A DNA stretch of 64,000 nucleotides from Lachnospiraceae bacterium (GCA_016291655.1 JAEEYF010000013.1:1-64000); one strand, 5' to 3'. Shown: positions 42,953 to 51,467, counted from the first letter of the stretch. Notes: generated by a model from the sequence alone, not told the origin. Program-made: numbers and translations.

Positions 42953-44185
42953 TTATCTTCTCTTGGAGAGGACTTCTTCTTCATATTTTTTGATCTCACT
43001 ATAATAGTCGGAAGAAATGTTCTCTCGTTTCAGATATTCTTCCCAAACAATTCCGAAAGGCATGGTTTTTAATTCTTCCTGACGTACCATGAGTTCCGTG
43101 AATCTGCCCTCATCCTGGAGCTGTTTAAGCGAAGCGGGCTCCAGAAGTGCATAAAGCAGAGCTTTCTGAACGGAACGAAGTCCGGTAACCCATGCACTGA
43201 TACGGTTGATGGAAGCATCAAAGTAATCGGTGGCGATGAACACTCTGTCTGTTGCACCTGCACGAACGATCTCTTTGCAGATCTCCTTTGTCTCATCATC
43301 AAGAAGCACTACGTGATCCGAATCCCATCTCATGGGACGGGTTACATGAAGTGCGATCCTGTCGTTAAACAGGAGCATGGACGAGATCTTATCTGAAACC
43401 ATCTCTGTGGGATGATAATGTCCGTTATCCATGAGAGGCGTGATATGGCGAGAATTAACGTAATTCATGCAGAACTCTGCGGAACCTGCCGTATATGCCT
43501 CAAGTCCGATACCGAAAACCTTGGACTCCAATGTTACGAAAACCTTGCTCCTGTCAAAAGGAACCGAAAGGATCTCGTCCAGGGATTCCATGTAACGTCT
43601 GCGGGGACCGAGCCTGTCGGCAGGATAGTCCTTAAAACCGTCGGGGATCCAAATGTTCATAACACAGGGAATGCCCGTCTCGTTTGCAAAATACTCGGAG
43701 ATCTTCAGGCAGCGCTTGCCGTGCTCTATCCAGAACCTGCGCACCTCGGGATCGGGAGAAGTAAGTGTAAGACCGTCTTTTACCATGGGATGTGAGAAAT
43801 AGGTGGGATTAAAATCGATGCCGATCTTTCTCTCCTTTGCATATTTTACCCACCTTTCAAAATGATGCGGCTCTATGGCGTTACGATCCGCGAACTCACC
43901 GTTCTCAAAGATCGCATAGCTTGCATGAAGATTAAGCTTTTTCTTTCCGGGTGTAAGTTCAAGCACCTTGTCAAAATCCGCCATTAATTCTTCGGGGCTT
44001 GTTGCCTTTCCGGGGTAATTACCCGTGGTCTGGATACCGCCCGAAAGAGATTCCTTTGAATCAAATCCCACTACATCGTCTCCCTGCCAGCAATGCACGG
44101 AGATCGAAATATTCTTTAATGTTTCCAATGCTTTTTCGGTATCAACACCGATAGCCGCATAAGCCTCCTTAACCTGTTTGTACAT
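42953..44185 (-). CDS. rhaA: L-rhamnose isomerase
   Basis: 410 residues from the ATG preceded by AAAGGAGG. It converts L-rhamnose to L-rhamnulose in the cytosol. The ISVHCWQGDDVVGF opening, GKKKLNLHASYAI, VFVTLESKVFGIGLE, and PLMDNGHYHPTEMVSDKI blocks are typical, and include the Glu, Asp and His metal ligands. Length is close to the 415-420 usual. The ribosome site overlaps the 3' end of rhaB by design, so translation is coupled. No rhamnulose-1-phosphate aldolase is in the window. Confidence 0.96.
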   Translation of the reverse strand: MYKQVKEAYAAIGVDTEKALETLKNISISVHCWQGDDVVGFDSKESLSGGIQTTGNYPGKATSPEELMADFDKVLELTPGKKKLNLHASYAIFENGEFADRNAIEPHHFERWVKYAKERKIGIDFNPTYFSHPMVKDGLTLTSPDPEVRRFWIEHGKRCLKISEYFANETGIPCVMNIWIPDGFKDYPADRLGPRRRYMESLDEILSVPFDRSKVFVTLESKVFGIGLEAYTAGSAEFCMNYVNSRHITPLMDNGHYHPTEMVSDKISSMLLFNDRIALHVTRPMRWDSDHVVLLDDETKEICKEIVRAGATDRVFIATDYFDASINRISAWVTGLRSVQKALLYALLEPASLKQLQDEGRFTELMVRQEELKTMPFGIVWEEYLKRENISSDYYSEIKKYEEEVLSKRR

Positions 44186-44196
44186 CAGTTCCTCCT

Positions 44197-45522
44197 TTAT
44201 CTGTAGCATTTTTCCTGTAATAATATGTTTCCGAGAGCTGTGGCTTCGGGGCTTCCCAGAACCACCTTTTTCCCGGTGATCTCTTCTGTAAGTTTATTGA
44301 GATAGGTATTGTTGGACCCACCTCCTATTATACATATATTTTTGAATTTTTCACCTGTAACTTCTTCAAGTTCCTTTGCGGTGACATCATAGAAGTGAGC
44401 AAGACTTACATATATCGCGTGAGCCAGTTCTCCGGGTGTCTCGGGAATAAGCCATCCCTTCTCACTGCATTCCTCTTTGATCGTGTCCGTAACGGATTCC
44501 GGAGCAAGATACTTGTCCGCATTCACATCAAGCCTGTAATCAAATTTTCTTGACGCTTCGGCCATTTTGGCAAGTTCGGCAAAAGTAAATTCATCATTTA
44601 ATTCATTTTTTAAGCATTGAACAAGCCACAAGCCCATTATGTTTTTAAGGAACCTGATCGTTCCGATACCGCCCTCGTTGGAGAAGTTTGCGGCCATAGC
44701 CTTTTCGCCGGTAACGGGCTTTGCAAGTTCCACACCCATCAGGCTCCATGTGCCGCTGGAAATAAAAATTGAATTTTCGGCTTTCGTCTCAGCAAGTGAG
44801 GCTACGGCAGATCCCGTATCGTGGGTTGCCGGAAGGATAATGTCACAATTAAAGCCAACCTTGGAGGCAATGTCGGCTTTAAGCTTACCAAGCATGATCG
44901 GTGCTGTTTGCGGGTGCGCCTCGAACATGTTTAAAGGAAGATTTAACTTTTCAATAAGTTCCTTGTCCCACTGCTTCGTTGCCGCATTTACAAGGCCGGT
45001 CGTGCTGCAATTGGTGTATTCGTGAGCCTTTTCGCCGGTAAGGAAAAAACCGAGGTATTCGGGAAGCATCAAAAAGTCCTTTGCCTCATTCAAGCGCCCC
45101 TTTTCCTTGTCCCAGAACATCTGATAGACAGTATTGAAAGGTTGAAACTGGATCCCGGTGTGATCGTACAGTTCCTTAAAAGGAATGATCTCATGTACTT
45201 TTTTTGCGGAAACCGCCCCTCTTTCATCCCTGTAGCAAAAAACAGGAAGAACAGGATCGTCTTTTTCATCGAGTAAAACGTAGTCGACACCCCAGGTGTC
45301 AATTCCTACGGAGTCAGGAAAAAATCCCTCATTTCTTGCAGCGATCAGTCCGTTTACAACTTCCGTGCACAGATTCCTCAGATCCCATGTAAGAACATCT
45401 TCCTTTTTTACGGGTCCGTTTTTGAAGCGGTAAACCTCCTTCATTACGATCTCGCCGTTTTCACGCCGGGAAACAATATGTCTTCCGGATGAAGCGCCGA
45501 TGTCTATTGCAAGATGTATCAT
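44197..45522 (-). CDS. rhaB: L-rhamnulokinase
   Basis: 441 residues from the ATG that follows AAGGAGGG; the longer frame starting 54 bp upstream was rejected. A FGGY-family kinase, ATP phosphorylating L-rhamnulose. Phosphate-1 motif DIGASSGR at the N terminus, the AL-type SVGIDTWGVDYVLLD block, THDTGSAVA and the adenosine motif IGGGSNNTYLN are intact. With rhaA (11 bp downstream) it forms the core rhamnose pathway. The lack of a usual regulator and of transport genes here means these lie elsewhere. Confidence 0.95.
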   Translation of the reverse strand: MIHLAIDIGASSGRHIVSRRENGEIVMKEVYRFKNGPVKKEDVLTWDLRNLCTEVVNGLIAARNEGFFPDSVGIDTWGVDYVLLDEKDDPVLPVFCYRDERGAVSAKKVHEIIPFKELYDHTGIQFQPFNTVYQMFWDKEKGRLNEAKDFLMLPEYLGFFLTGEKAHEYTNCSTTGLVNAATKQWDKELIEKLNLPLNMFEAHPQTAPIMLGKLKADIASKVGFNCDIILPATHDTGSAVASLAETKAENSIFISSGTWSLMGVELAKPVTGEKAMAANFSNEGGIGTIRFLKNIMGLWLVQCLKNELNDEFTFAELAKMAEASRKFDYRLDVNADKYLAPESVTDTIKEECSEKGWLIPETPGELAHAIYVSLAHFYDVTAKELEEVTGEKFKNICIIGGGSNNTYLNKLTEEITGKKVVLGSPEATALGNILLQEKCYR

Positions 45523-45749
45523 TCTATGCCCTCCTTTTCCGCCATAACCGTTGCTTTGCCGTCCGTCAAATGACACTTTGCACGGAGCGATATAAAAGTA
45601 CCATTGGGAATATACTTTTTTGCCGTGTTTTTGTCAATCGTAAAATCCCATTTTTCATGGCACGATTTTTCGATCGTTACTGTCCCGGCTGTCGTTGCAG
45701 AAAACATATGCTTTTTTTCCGTAATTATGGACAATTTTGACAAATTCAT
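45519..45749 (-). CDS. Doubtful small ORF overlapping the rhaB start
   Basis: A 76-residue frame (ATG at 45749) ends with TGA overlapping the rhaB ATG, an arrangement seen in coupled genes. The text from about residue 16 (FSATTAGTVTIE) reads like a beta-rich protein. It lacks a good ribosome site and no family is recognised; it may simply be leader DNA that happens to be open. It could also be a remnant of a longer gene. Confidence 0.25.
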   Translation of the reverse strand: MNLSKLSIITEKKHMFSATTAGTVTIEKSCHEKWDFTIDKNTAKKYIPNGTFISLRAKCHLTDGKATVMAEKEGIE

Positions 45750-45899
45750 TACCAAATTCTATAACATTATTGTTCAAAACTCCATCCGGTCCTTTAGTGA
45801 AGTTTCACTCGGTTTCCGGTTTCAACCGTCATTTTGCGGATAGAATAAAACAACGCCCCGTAACTACCGTTACGAGAGCGTGCTACGTAAAAACCAGGC
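45523..45899. other. 377-bp region between rhaM and rhaB
   Basis: Apart from the doubtful ORF it holds the rhaM terminator (45841-45880) and, further toward rhaB, repeated GAAAC words on the minus strand near 45805-45825 that might be an activator site. I see no convincing -10/-35 pair for rhaBA. Confidence 0.4.
45841..45880 (-). terminator. Terminator after rhaM
   Basis: CGCCCCGTAAC (45854-45864) pairs with GTTACGAGAGCG (45869-45880), using G-U pairs in the minus-strand RNA, then GTTGTTTTATTC follows. Confidence 0.65.
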
Positions 45900-46211
45900 C
45901 TAATCCAGATGGAAAACCGTTTGAAGATCTATGCTCACAGGACTGTTGTCGGGATTGGTCTCCATTATATCAGCCATAAAATCCCACCATTTGCGATTTA
46001 TTGCCGTATCTGCGCCCTTCGCCCACAGTTCCTCGTTTTCGATCTCAATATAACCGAAAAGAGTGAGTGTTTCGCGGTCAAGGAATATTGAATAGTTCCT
46101 TCCGCCATATTCATGTATCATATCCTTCATCTCAGGCCAAAGAAGATTGTGCCTTCTCTCGTATTCCGCTTCCTGTCCCGGAAACAGCTTCATTTTAAAC
46201 CCTTTTATCAT
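45900..46211 (-). CDS. rhaM: L-rhamnose mutarotase
   Basis: 103 residues from the ATG seven bases after GGGAGG, matching the family length of 104. The enzyme interconverts alpha and beta anomers of L-rhamnose, feeding RhaA. Family text includes FKMKLFPGQEAEYERRHNLLWPEM and a C-terminal WWDFMADIME. The active-site His in RRHNLLW and the Tyr/Trp residues are present. It is the first rhamnose gene of the cluster with a good promoter, but a terminator separates it from rhaBA. Confidence 0.94.
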   Translation of the reverse strand: MIKGFKMKLFPGQEAEYERRHNLLWPEMKDMIHEYGGRNYSIFLDRETLTLFGYIEIENEELWAKGADTAINRKWWDFMADIMETNPDNSPVSIDLQTVFHLD

Positions 46212-46239
46212 CCTCATTCCTCCCTGTGGAATTTTTTTG

Positions 46240-46268
46240 ATTATAATTCCAACTTTCAAAATAATCAA
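46240..46268 (-). promoter_or_regulatory. Promoter of rhaM
   Basis: Minus strand TTGATT (46263-46268), 17-bp spacer, TATAAT (46240-46245), about 29 bp before the start codon. Confidence 0.75.
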
Positions 46269-46294
46269 TCGAAGCTTGACAGCTATTAATATCC

Positions 46295-46507
46295 CTATTC
46301 TGTTATACTTCCTCCCAATGACATAAAAATCTGCTCACAGCTATCTTCAAGTCGAGATATTTCTTTACAGATTAAATATACTGAATATGAATATCTCGTC
46401 CCAAGTATCTTCATCGCTTCTTCCGATGTACTTTTTGCTACTTTACCAATCTCTGTGTTTGACAGAAAGCAACGTTCTTTTGCTTGAAAAACCCAAATAA
46501 AAAAGCC
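46295..46507 (-). pseudogene. Probable gene remnant upstream of rhaM
   Basis: An open minus-strand frame of about 70 codons reads like the C-terminal end of a helical protein (SNTEIGKVAKSTSEEAMKI, then a Cys/Glu-rich helix) and ends in TAG at 46295. It lacks a start codon and ribosome site because it opens inside the terminator of the next gene. A 5'-truncated remnant is the simplest reading. Family not recognised. Confidence 0.35.
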
Positions 46508-46540
46508 TCCCCGAAACTTTTATCTTCAACAGTTTCGGGG
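46499..46540 (-). terminator. Terminator of the membrane protein gene at 46549
   Basis: CCCCGAAACT and AGTTTCGGGG (46509-46518 with 46531-46540) pair; the minus-strand RNA continues AGGCTTTTTTATT. Confidence 0.85.
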
Positions 46541-46548
46541 CTAAAACA

Positions 46549-47076
46549 TTAACGGAAAACGTATACATAACGTCCTTCATCAATTAGTTCTTTATCTTTT
46601 AGCTTTTTATGACTTTTAAGATAAAGAACGCACTCTCCTATAAGTTCATGGAACGCAAACATTATAACAATGAACGCTTTCCAAAAATGAAGATCTGAAA
46701 GAAAGAGTATCAATATGCCTGAAATGACACACGGAATCAAGTTTCCTGCCAGATTTGCAATCGTATACAGTTTGAAGGATACCGGTTTATCTGCTTTTCC
46801 GTAGATTTCTTTAAAGAAACAGATTCTGATGTTATTCCCGGTCATCATATAAATTATTTTTTTGATTACCTCTCGAATAACATAGTACAGTTCCTCACAA
46901 AGCAACAAAATGATCACACTGCAGATTTTTTCCGGTAACGTATCCCCCGGAAATGGAATAAGTTCTCTGTCAGACAGGAATGGAATAACTCCAAGCATCA
47001 GCATCAACACCACCTCTATCCATCCGACTTCCTTAAATCCCAGCCTATCAATAGCTAACACTTTTTCGCTGTCCAT
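46549..47076 (-). CDS. Membrane protein of unknown function (DUF3267-like appearance)
   Basis: 175 residues from the ATG preceded by GGAGGGA. Four likely membrane helices. EELYYVIREVIKKI inside the second hydrophobic region and FHELIGE near the C terminus sit where DUF3267-type putative zinc peptidases carry HExxH and a distal ligand, but the first His is missing (EExxY), so metallopeptidase activity is doubtful. The family link is tentative. It ends at a strong terminator and lies downstream of the regulator/peptide locus. Confidence 0.6.
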   Translation of the reverse strand: MDSEKVLAIDRLGFKEVGWIEVVLMLMLGVIPFLSDRELIPFPGDTLPEKICSVIILLLCEELYYVIREVIKKIIYMMTGNNIRICFFKEIYGKADKPVSFKLYTIANLAGNLIPCVISGILILFLSDLHFWKAFIVIMFAFHELIGECVLYLKSHKKLKDKELIDEGRYVYVFR

Positions 47077-47172
47077 GCGAATCCCTCCAACTACATGTTT
47101 TATGGCTCTCACCTTAAGTCAAATTTACTTGTTTTGTCAATAGTTTTTTTAGAAATATCATTATTCTGCAAA

Positions 47173-47195
47173 AAAGGAGGACACTTGCATCCTCC
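47173..47195 (-). terminator. Probable minus-strand terminator
   Basis: GGAGGA and TCCTCC flank an 8-nt loop; the minus-strand RNA continues TTTTTTGC. It could stop transcripts coming from the regulator gene that pass the palindrome at 47298. Confidence 0.6.
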
Positions 47196-47297
47196 CTCGA
47201 AAAAAGACCCTGATTCTTTTCCCTCAGTTTATGTATATTTCAGCCCCCCCTCGGTCGCAAATACAAATATAATTATCCATGTTTTTTCAAAAAAAAA

Positions 47298-47350
47298 CCA
47301 TGGCATTTCGGTTACCAAAAAAAATTATTTTGGTAACCGAAATGCCATGG
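47298..47350. repeat. Perfect 23-bp inverted repeat upstream of the peptide gene
   Basis: Arms 47298-47320 and 47328-47350 are perfectly complementary, beginning CCATGGCATTTCGG, around a 7-nt AT loop. On the minus strand it is followed by a run of T, so it can terminate regulator transcripts. On the plus strand it lies 57 bp before the peptide start, a natural place for an operator. Confidence 0.85.
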
Positions 47351-47407
47351 AAAAAACGATCATTTTCTGATTAAATACACTAAAATACTCTTCTGAAAGG
47401 GGTTATT

Positions 47408-47548
47408 ATGAAAAAGCTAAAAAAATCTATCTGTCTTTTGTTATCGGCACTTTTATTATTCTCACTCTTTCCCAAGCAGCCTTTAAGGAACGAGCTTCCT
47501 CCGCCGCCCACTATAGGCAACGACATCCCCATTTTCACTCGTCCTTAG
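47408..47548 (+). CDS. Small secreted peptide precursor, candidate signalling peptide
   Basis: A 46-residue frame: a positively charged start (MKKLKKS), a hydrophobic core to about residue 21, and a Pro-rich tail ending DIPIFTRP. AAAGGGG lies 7 bp before the ATG. The layout is that of secreted pro-peptides read by RRNPP-type receptors. Its stop overlaps by 4 bp, tail to tail, the 3' end of a TPR regulator gene. It was not in an ORF list because of its size. Peptide processing and uptake genes are not in the window. Coding is supported by the ribosome site and signal sequence; signalling is inferred. Confidence 0.65.
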   Translation: MKKLKKSICLLLSALLLFSLFPKQPLRNELPPPPTIGNDIPIFTRP

Positions 47549-49362
47549 CAACACAGACTTACACCGATTTTTTCAAGGTAAGTCTCAAAACCATGTGCTA
47601 TCCTCGGCACATTGTACAAGCATGCAGAATAATAGGTGCTTAATGCCAGTTTTATAACGGCATCCTTATCCCCACGCTGATAAGCGGATGAACAATAATG
47701 GTTCAAAGCGTGGGGGATAAGGTTTCCACCTCCGTATTTTAACAACAGTTCCAGTATCTCACGACTAAATTCATGATCAACCTGTATCATCTTCAGATAG
47801 TTTACACCCAAAAAAGTATAATCCAAACTTCTGTGGCGCAAATGAACAGCGCTGTTTTTTATTTTATCCAGTGCATTCCGATACAGCAGTTTCGCATTTT
47901 CAATATCTCCCATATCCCTCATGCACAGACAAATAATGTTGATCTTGATCCCATCGTTTCTGAAAGGGACCCTTTTTAATTCCAGCGTCTCCCAATTCAC
48001 CGCATCTTCGGAAAGCTTTTTCAGTCTGTTCAGTATTTCATCCTTCGGTGCAAAGTCGAGGCCGTAATTTGTGATCAGCATGGAGCTGCAAAGATAATTG
48101 TCCTTTTCAAAAGCTTCTTTTCCGATCTTTGACATTATCTTTTTCAGTATCTTGTATCCCTTCTCGAAATTTCCCCGGCTGATCTCCACATCCGCATCAT
48201 GGTTTAAGCAGATGATCTCATAGGAATCCTCAAGCACCATTGGATTCACCCGACGCCTGTTTACGCCGAGTTTACTCATAAGCTTTCCGAAATTCGACCT
48301 GTTAACGCTTCCTTTTCCGCTTTCCATTAAGGATATGGGCTTGGAAGACTCAAATATGCCTTCCGCCAGTTCCTCCTGAGTCATGCCTTTGGATAGCCTT
48401 GTATCTTTAAACATCTCATAGTCCAAAGAAATGTTCCTGTAGGCAGAATTTTCCAGGAACCTGTCCATAGGATACCCATCGCCGCACACATCCTGCCTGA
48501 TATAAGACATAGCCTTATAGCACTCGGTCATAAAGTTCACTTCTTTACCGTTGCTTTTTACGGAATATGCATCGTTGATCAGCTTAAGCAGAGGTTCCGC
48601 AAAGTCCCAAAAGCCTCTTCCCGTCAGCCTTTTCAAGGCTTTATTTGCAACACCGATCGCCCCGGAGGCATTCCCTTTTTCCAAAAGCCTTGAGGCATAG
48701 AGCCAGCAGCATTTGGCATACAAAAGCGCGGTATCATCCTCATCGGAGGAACGTTTGAGGATAAAAGACATATACTTGACGATCCTCTGTTCCCATTTTG
48801 AGTCCGCCTTTCCGTCAAGAAATCTCAGTTTTTCGATGGCGAGAAGATTCTCAAGTTCCACCACTGAAAGGTATTCCCCCTCCGCATTCATCGGATCGAA
48901 ATCGGGAGTGACCTCTTGCACTGCTTTTTCAAGCCACTTCAATGCCTTTTCATGATCCTTTTTCGCATAAAACTCTGCCATCGCTCTCAATCGACAGACC
49001 AGCATATTTCTTACGGGAGTTCCCTTTTCCAATGCGTCGATCCGCTTCACGACCTCTTCATATTTTCCTTCAAACAGATCCTTTTCTATTGCTTCCACGT
49101 TAAGAAGTTCCTCATATTCCTTTGAGGTCAGGATCATTTCGAACCTGTTTACGGAAACTCCCAATCTTTGCAATAAAACGGTAACCAACCATAAGTCGGA
49201 ATCACATTCACCCTTTTCAAGTTTTTTCAACGTCTGACCGGTTACAAGGTTCCTGCCGAGGCTTTCCCTTGAAATCCCGAGCAGATCCCTTTGTTCTTTA
49301 ATGATCGTCCCAAGCAAACCGCCGTAAGCGTATTCGTCCTCATTACTGTCTACACCGCTCAT
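47545..49362 (-). CDS. RRNPP-like transcriptional regulator with two HTH domains and TPR-like repeats
   Basis: A 605-residue cytosolic regulator. An XRE-type helix-turn-helix lies at about 18-70 (LGISRESLGRNLVTGQTLKKLEKGE) and a second at about 317-370 (KGMTQEELAEGIFESSKPISLMESGKG). The stretches between and after are helical repeats of TPR type (for example ALKWLEKAVQE, AKLLYRNALDKI). This matches peptide-sensing RRNPP receptors in style, but two DNA-binding domains in one chain is unusual. The convergent peptide gene is the natural candidate ligand. It follows the HAD/TPR gene by 37 bp and may be cotranscribed with tcdA. Confidence 0.8.
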   Translation of the reverse strand: MSGVDSNEDEYAYGGLLGTIIKEQRDLLGISRESLGRNLVTGQTLKKLEKGECDSDLWLVTVLLQRLGVSVNRFEMILTSKEYEELLNVEAIEKDLFEGKYEEVVKRIDALEKGTPVRNMLVCRLRAMAEFYAKKDHEKALKWLEKAVQEVTPDFDPMNAEGEYLSVVELENLLAIEKLRFLDGKADSKWEQRIVKYMSFILKRSSDEDDTALLYAKCCWLYASRLLEKGNASGAIGVANKALKRLTGRGFWDFAEPLLKLINDAYSVKSNGKEVNFMTECYKAMSYIRQDVCGDGYPMDRFLENSAYRNISLDYEMFKDTRLSKGMTQEELAEGIFESSKPISLMESGKGSVNRSNFGKLMSKLGVNRRRVNPMVLEDSYEIICLNHDADVEISRGNFEKGYKILKKIMSKIGKEAFEKDNYLCSSMLITNYGLDFAPKDEILNRLKKLSEDAVNWETLELKRVPFRNDGIKINIICLCMRDMGDIENAKLLYRNALDKIKNSAVHLRHRSLDYTFLGVNYLKMIQVDHEFSREILELLLKYGGGNLIPHALNHYCSSAYQRGDKDAVIKLALSTYYSACLYNVPRIAHGFETYLEKIGVSLCC

Positions 49363-49399
49363 TTTTCCCCCTGTTGTACCTTCCTTTCCTTCGGCAGGT

Positions 49400-51451
49400 T
49401 CATCCTACCTCCGCAAGACCTTTGACTCCCAGATTAACCAATCGTTTGCAATGATCCTCATTGATCTTTTTCAAGTCCTCTTCATAGTCATCCGTTCTCA
49501 CGGGAGAACCCGCCTCAAAAGTATCATTCATATGCGCATTTCCATAATCTATCAGGTTTTTCATTGCCCTTAAAGCTTCCTTGTTCAGACCCAGACGGGC
49601 TTTGGCAAGTCCCGTCCAATAGACGCTGTCAGAAGAAGCAGACTTTGGTTCGATCTCCGAATCGGCGGCTTTTTGATATTCCGCCTTTGCAGTTTCTTCG
49701 TCTCCGATCGCTCTGTAGATCTCTCCCAGCATAAACCTGCTTTTGGAGTCGGAGCCGTCTGCCGTTTGAGCAGATCCTTCAACGGACAGTTCAAAGGTTT
49801 CTTTGCAAAGCTCCGCCGCCTTATCAGGTTCTCCCTGCATCAGTTTCTTTGCAGCCAATGCAAGAAGCGTGTTCCTGTATTCCGTTGTTGCCTTATCCAC
49901 TCCGCTCTCCCAGGGATGAAACCTGTGTTCCGAAAGCAGTTTCAAAGCCTCTTCGTGTCTTCCGTTCAGATTAAGCAACCGGGCATAGCTCAGGCATAGC
50001 TCATCTCTTTCTTCCAAAAGGTCCTTTTTTCCCTCAAGAAGCGAGAACCTGACCATGGGATCCGCTCCCACCCTCTCCAAAAGCTTGTCCTGTCTCAAAA
50101 GAAAGAGGCTGTTACCGGGTTCAAGCGCACAGGCTCTTCCTATGGCATCGAGTGCCTTCGCCGCGTTGTGTGCATAATTGTAATAAACAACGGAAAGATC
50201 GGCCGCTATCACGGCAAGATCGGGTCTGCCCGCAGCAGCCTTTTCCATTTCCGCAACGGCTTCCTTTCCCTTTCCGCATGCATTAAAGAGTTTTCCGAGG
50301 CGGTAGGAGGTTACGGGCATTTTTTCACCCACATATTCTCCGACTATTACCGCTTCCTTCAAAATTCCGATATCGGAACCGTTAGCTTTAAAAGCAGAGC
50401 CCTTTACCGTGTTTTCCGCATCCTTCCATATTGCCGCAGCCCCTTCCATATCTCCCAGGACCATATGCAGATGCCCCTCCCAGTACATGATGAGAGGATC
50501 GTCCAAGGGGCATATGCCCAAAACTTCGACAGCCGATCTGAACAGTCCGTTCTCGGCATAAAAACGCAGCAAGGCCAAAACCGCTTCAGGCTCTTCTCCT
50601 ACAGCCGCAAAAAAATCGTCCCTGTCAAGAGTCCGAAAAAGTACTCCCGCGGAAACTATCTTTTTATCGTAGGTTTCCTTAATGAAAGCTGATGTATCCT
50701 TTCCCAGTTCGCGCAGTATCTCCATTTTGAGGCCGTATGCGTCGGGCTCCGAGCAATTCTCCGCCACAGCCTTGTCCGCAAACTCAAGAGCCGTCTTAAA
50801 GTCCTGTTTCAGCGTGCTGAGTCCTGCCAGCCCGCAGAAAGCTCTTCCTGCGGTTTCGGGTTCTTCCGCAGCCTTCAGAAAAGCCTTCTTTGCCTCCTCG
50901 AACCTGCCTGAATTTTTTAACGATACTCCCAGATCGTAATATGAAAAAACGCCCAGACGTCGGAGTTCCGCCATGGTTTCTTCCGGGCTCACATGAAGTA
51001 TGCCCGTGCCTCCCATTTCCCGCCACTGATCGATGGTCTTTTTCATGTCATCTATGAGTATATAGTCCGAACCCTTACAATAGTTCAGTTTATCCTGCCT
51101 GTAAACTATGTTCATCACGATATCTTCGGACAAGAGCCGTCTCATCCACGATGTCTTGTCCTCCGCAGCGGTCTTTACGCCCTTGTGCGGCTTGGGAATG
51201 CCTGTCAGTATCTCGCATTTGTCCCCGTAAAGAGTTCTCACGTCATCGAACATTTCCTTTGCTCCGGGAAGGATCCCCAGCCGATCATAGAAATGCTCAA
51301 CTCCCCTGACTTTTTCCCACAGAAGCTCATCATAGCCCGCAGGTCTTTTTTCGTTCAGCGAGTAGGCGTCTATCTTGCATAACGTCCTGACTCCGTTCTC
51401 AAAATCAGCCAGAACTCCGTCCATATCAAAATAGATTTTAGTTACTTTCAT
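49400..51451 (-). CDS. Fusion: NT5C-type nucleotidase plus long TPR region (DUF5107-like C terminus)
   Basis: 683 residues. Residues 1-165 are a HAD 5'(3')-deoxyribonucleotidase: YFDMDGVLADF carries the DxD nucleophile pair, EILTGIPKP is motif II and YILIDDMKK the late acidic motif. From about 170 to the end are TPR units (FSYYDLGVSLKNSGRFEEAKKAF and many more). The C-terminal block with YWTGLAKARLG and HCKRLVNLGVKGL recalls the end of DUF5107-type TPR proteins. Function of the fusion is unknown. It lies 16 bp after tcdA. The ribosome site is weak (AAGGAT). Confidence 0.8.
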   Translation of the reverse strand: MKVTKIYFDMDGVLADFENGVRTLCKIDAYSLNEKRPAGYDELLWEKVRGVEHFYDRLGILPGAKEMFDDVRTLYGDKCEILTGIPKPHKGVKTAAEDKTSWMRRLLSEDIVMNIVYRQDKLNYCKGSDYILIDDMKKTIDQWREMGGTGILHVSPEETMAELRRLGVFSYYDLGVSLKNSGRFEEAKKAFLKAAEEPETAGRAFCGLAGLSTLKQDFKTALEFADKAVAENCSEPDAYGLKMEILRELGKDTSAFIKETYDKKIVSAGVLFRTLDRDDFFAAVGEEPEAVLALLRFYAENGLFRSAVEVLGICPLDDPLIMYWEGHLHMVLGDMEGAAAIWKDAENTVKGSAFKANGSDIGILKEAVIVGEYVGEKMPVTSYRLGKLFNACGKGKEAVAEMEKAAAGRPDLAVIAADLSVVYYNYAHNAAKALDAIGRACALEPGNSLFLLRQDKLLERVGADPMVRFSLLEGKKDLLEERDELCLSYARLLNLNGRHEEALKLLSEHRFHPWESGVDKATTEYRNTLLALAAKKLMQGEPDKAAELCKETFELSVEGSAQTADGSDSKSRFMLGEIYRAIGDEETAKAEYQKAADSEIEPKSASSDSVYWTGLAKARLGLNKEALRAMKNLIDYGNAHMNDTFEAGSPVRTDDYEEDLKKINEDHCKRLVNLGVKGLAEVG

Positions 51452-51467
51452 TCCAATGATCCTTTAT

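Larger units (their letters stand above)
46212..46548. other. 337-bp region between rhaM and the membrane protein gene
   Basis: It holds the rhaM promoter, the probable remnant and the terminator of the upstream gene. Nothing else was found. Confidence 0.5.
47077..47407. other. 331-bp region between the membrane protein and the peptide gene
   Basis: On the minus strand TTGACA (near 47135) could drive the membrane protein gene, though its -10 is poor. It also holds a GGAGGA/TCCTCC hairpin with a minus-strand T6 run (47173-47195) and the long palindrome at 47298-47350. Confidence 0.5.

Noticed and set aside
47298..47350. Palindrome as the terminal inverted repeats of an insertion sequence
   Set aside because: The arms are only 7 bp apart and enclose no gene; a hairpin or operator fits better.
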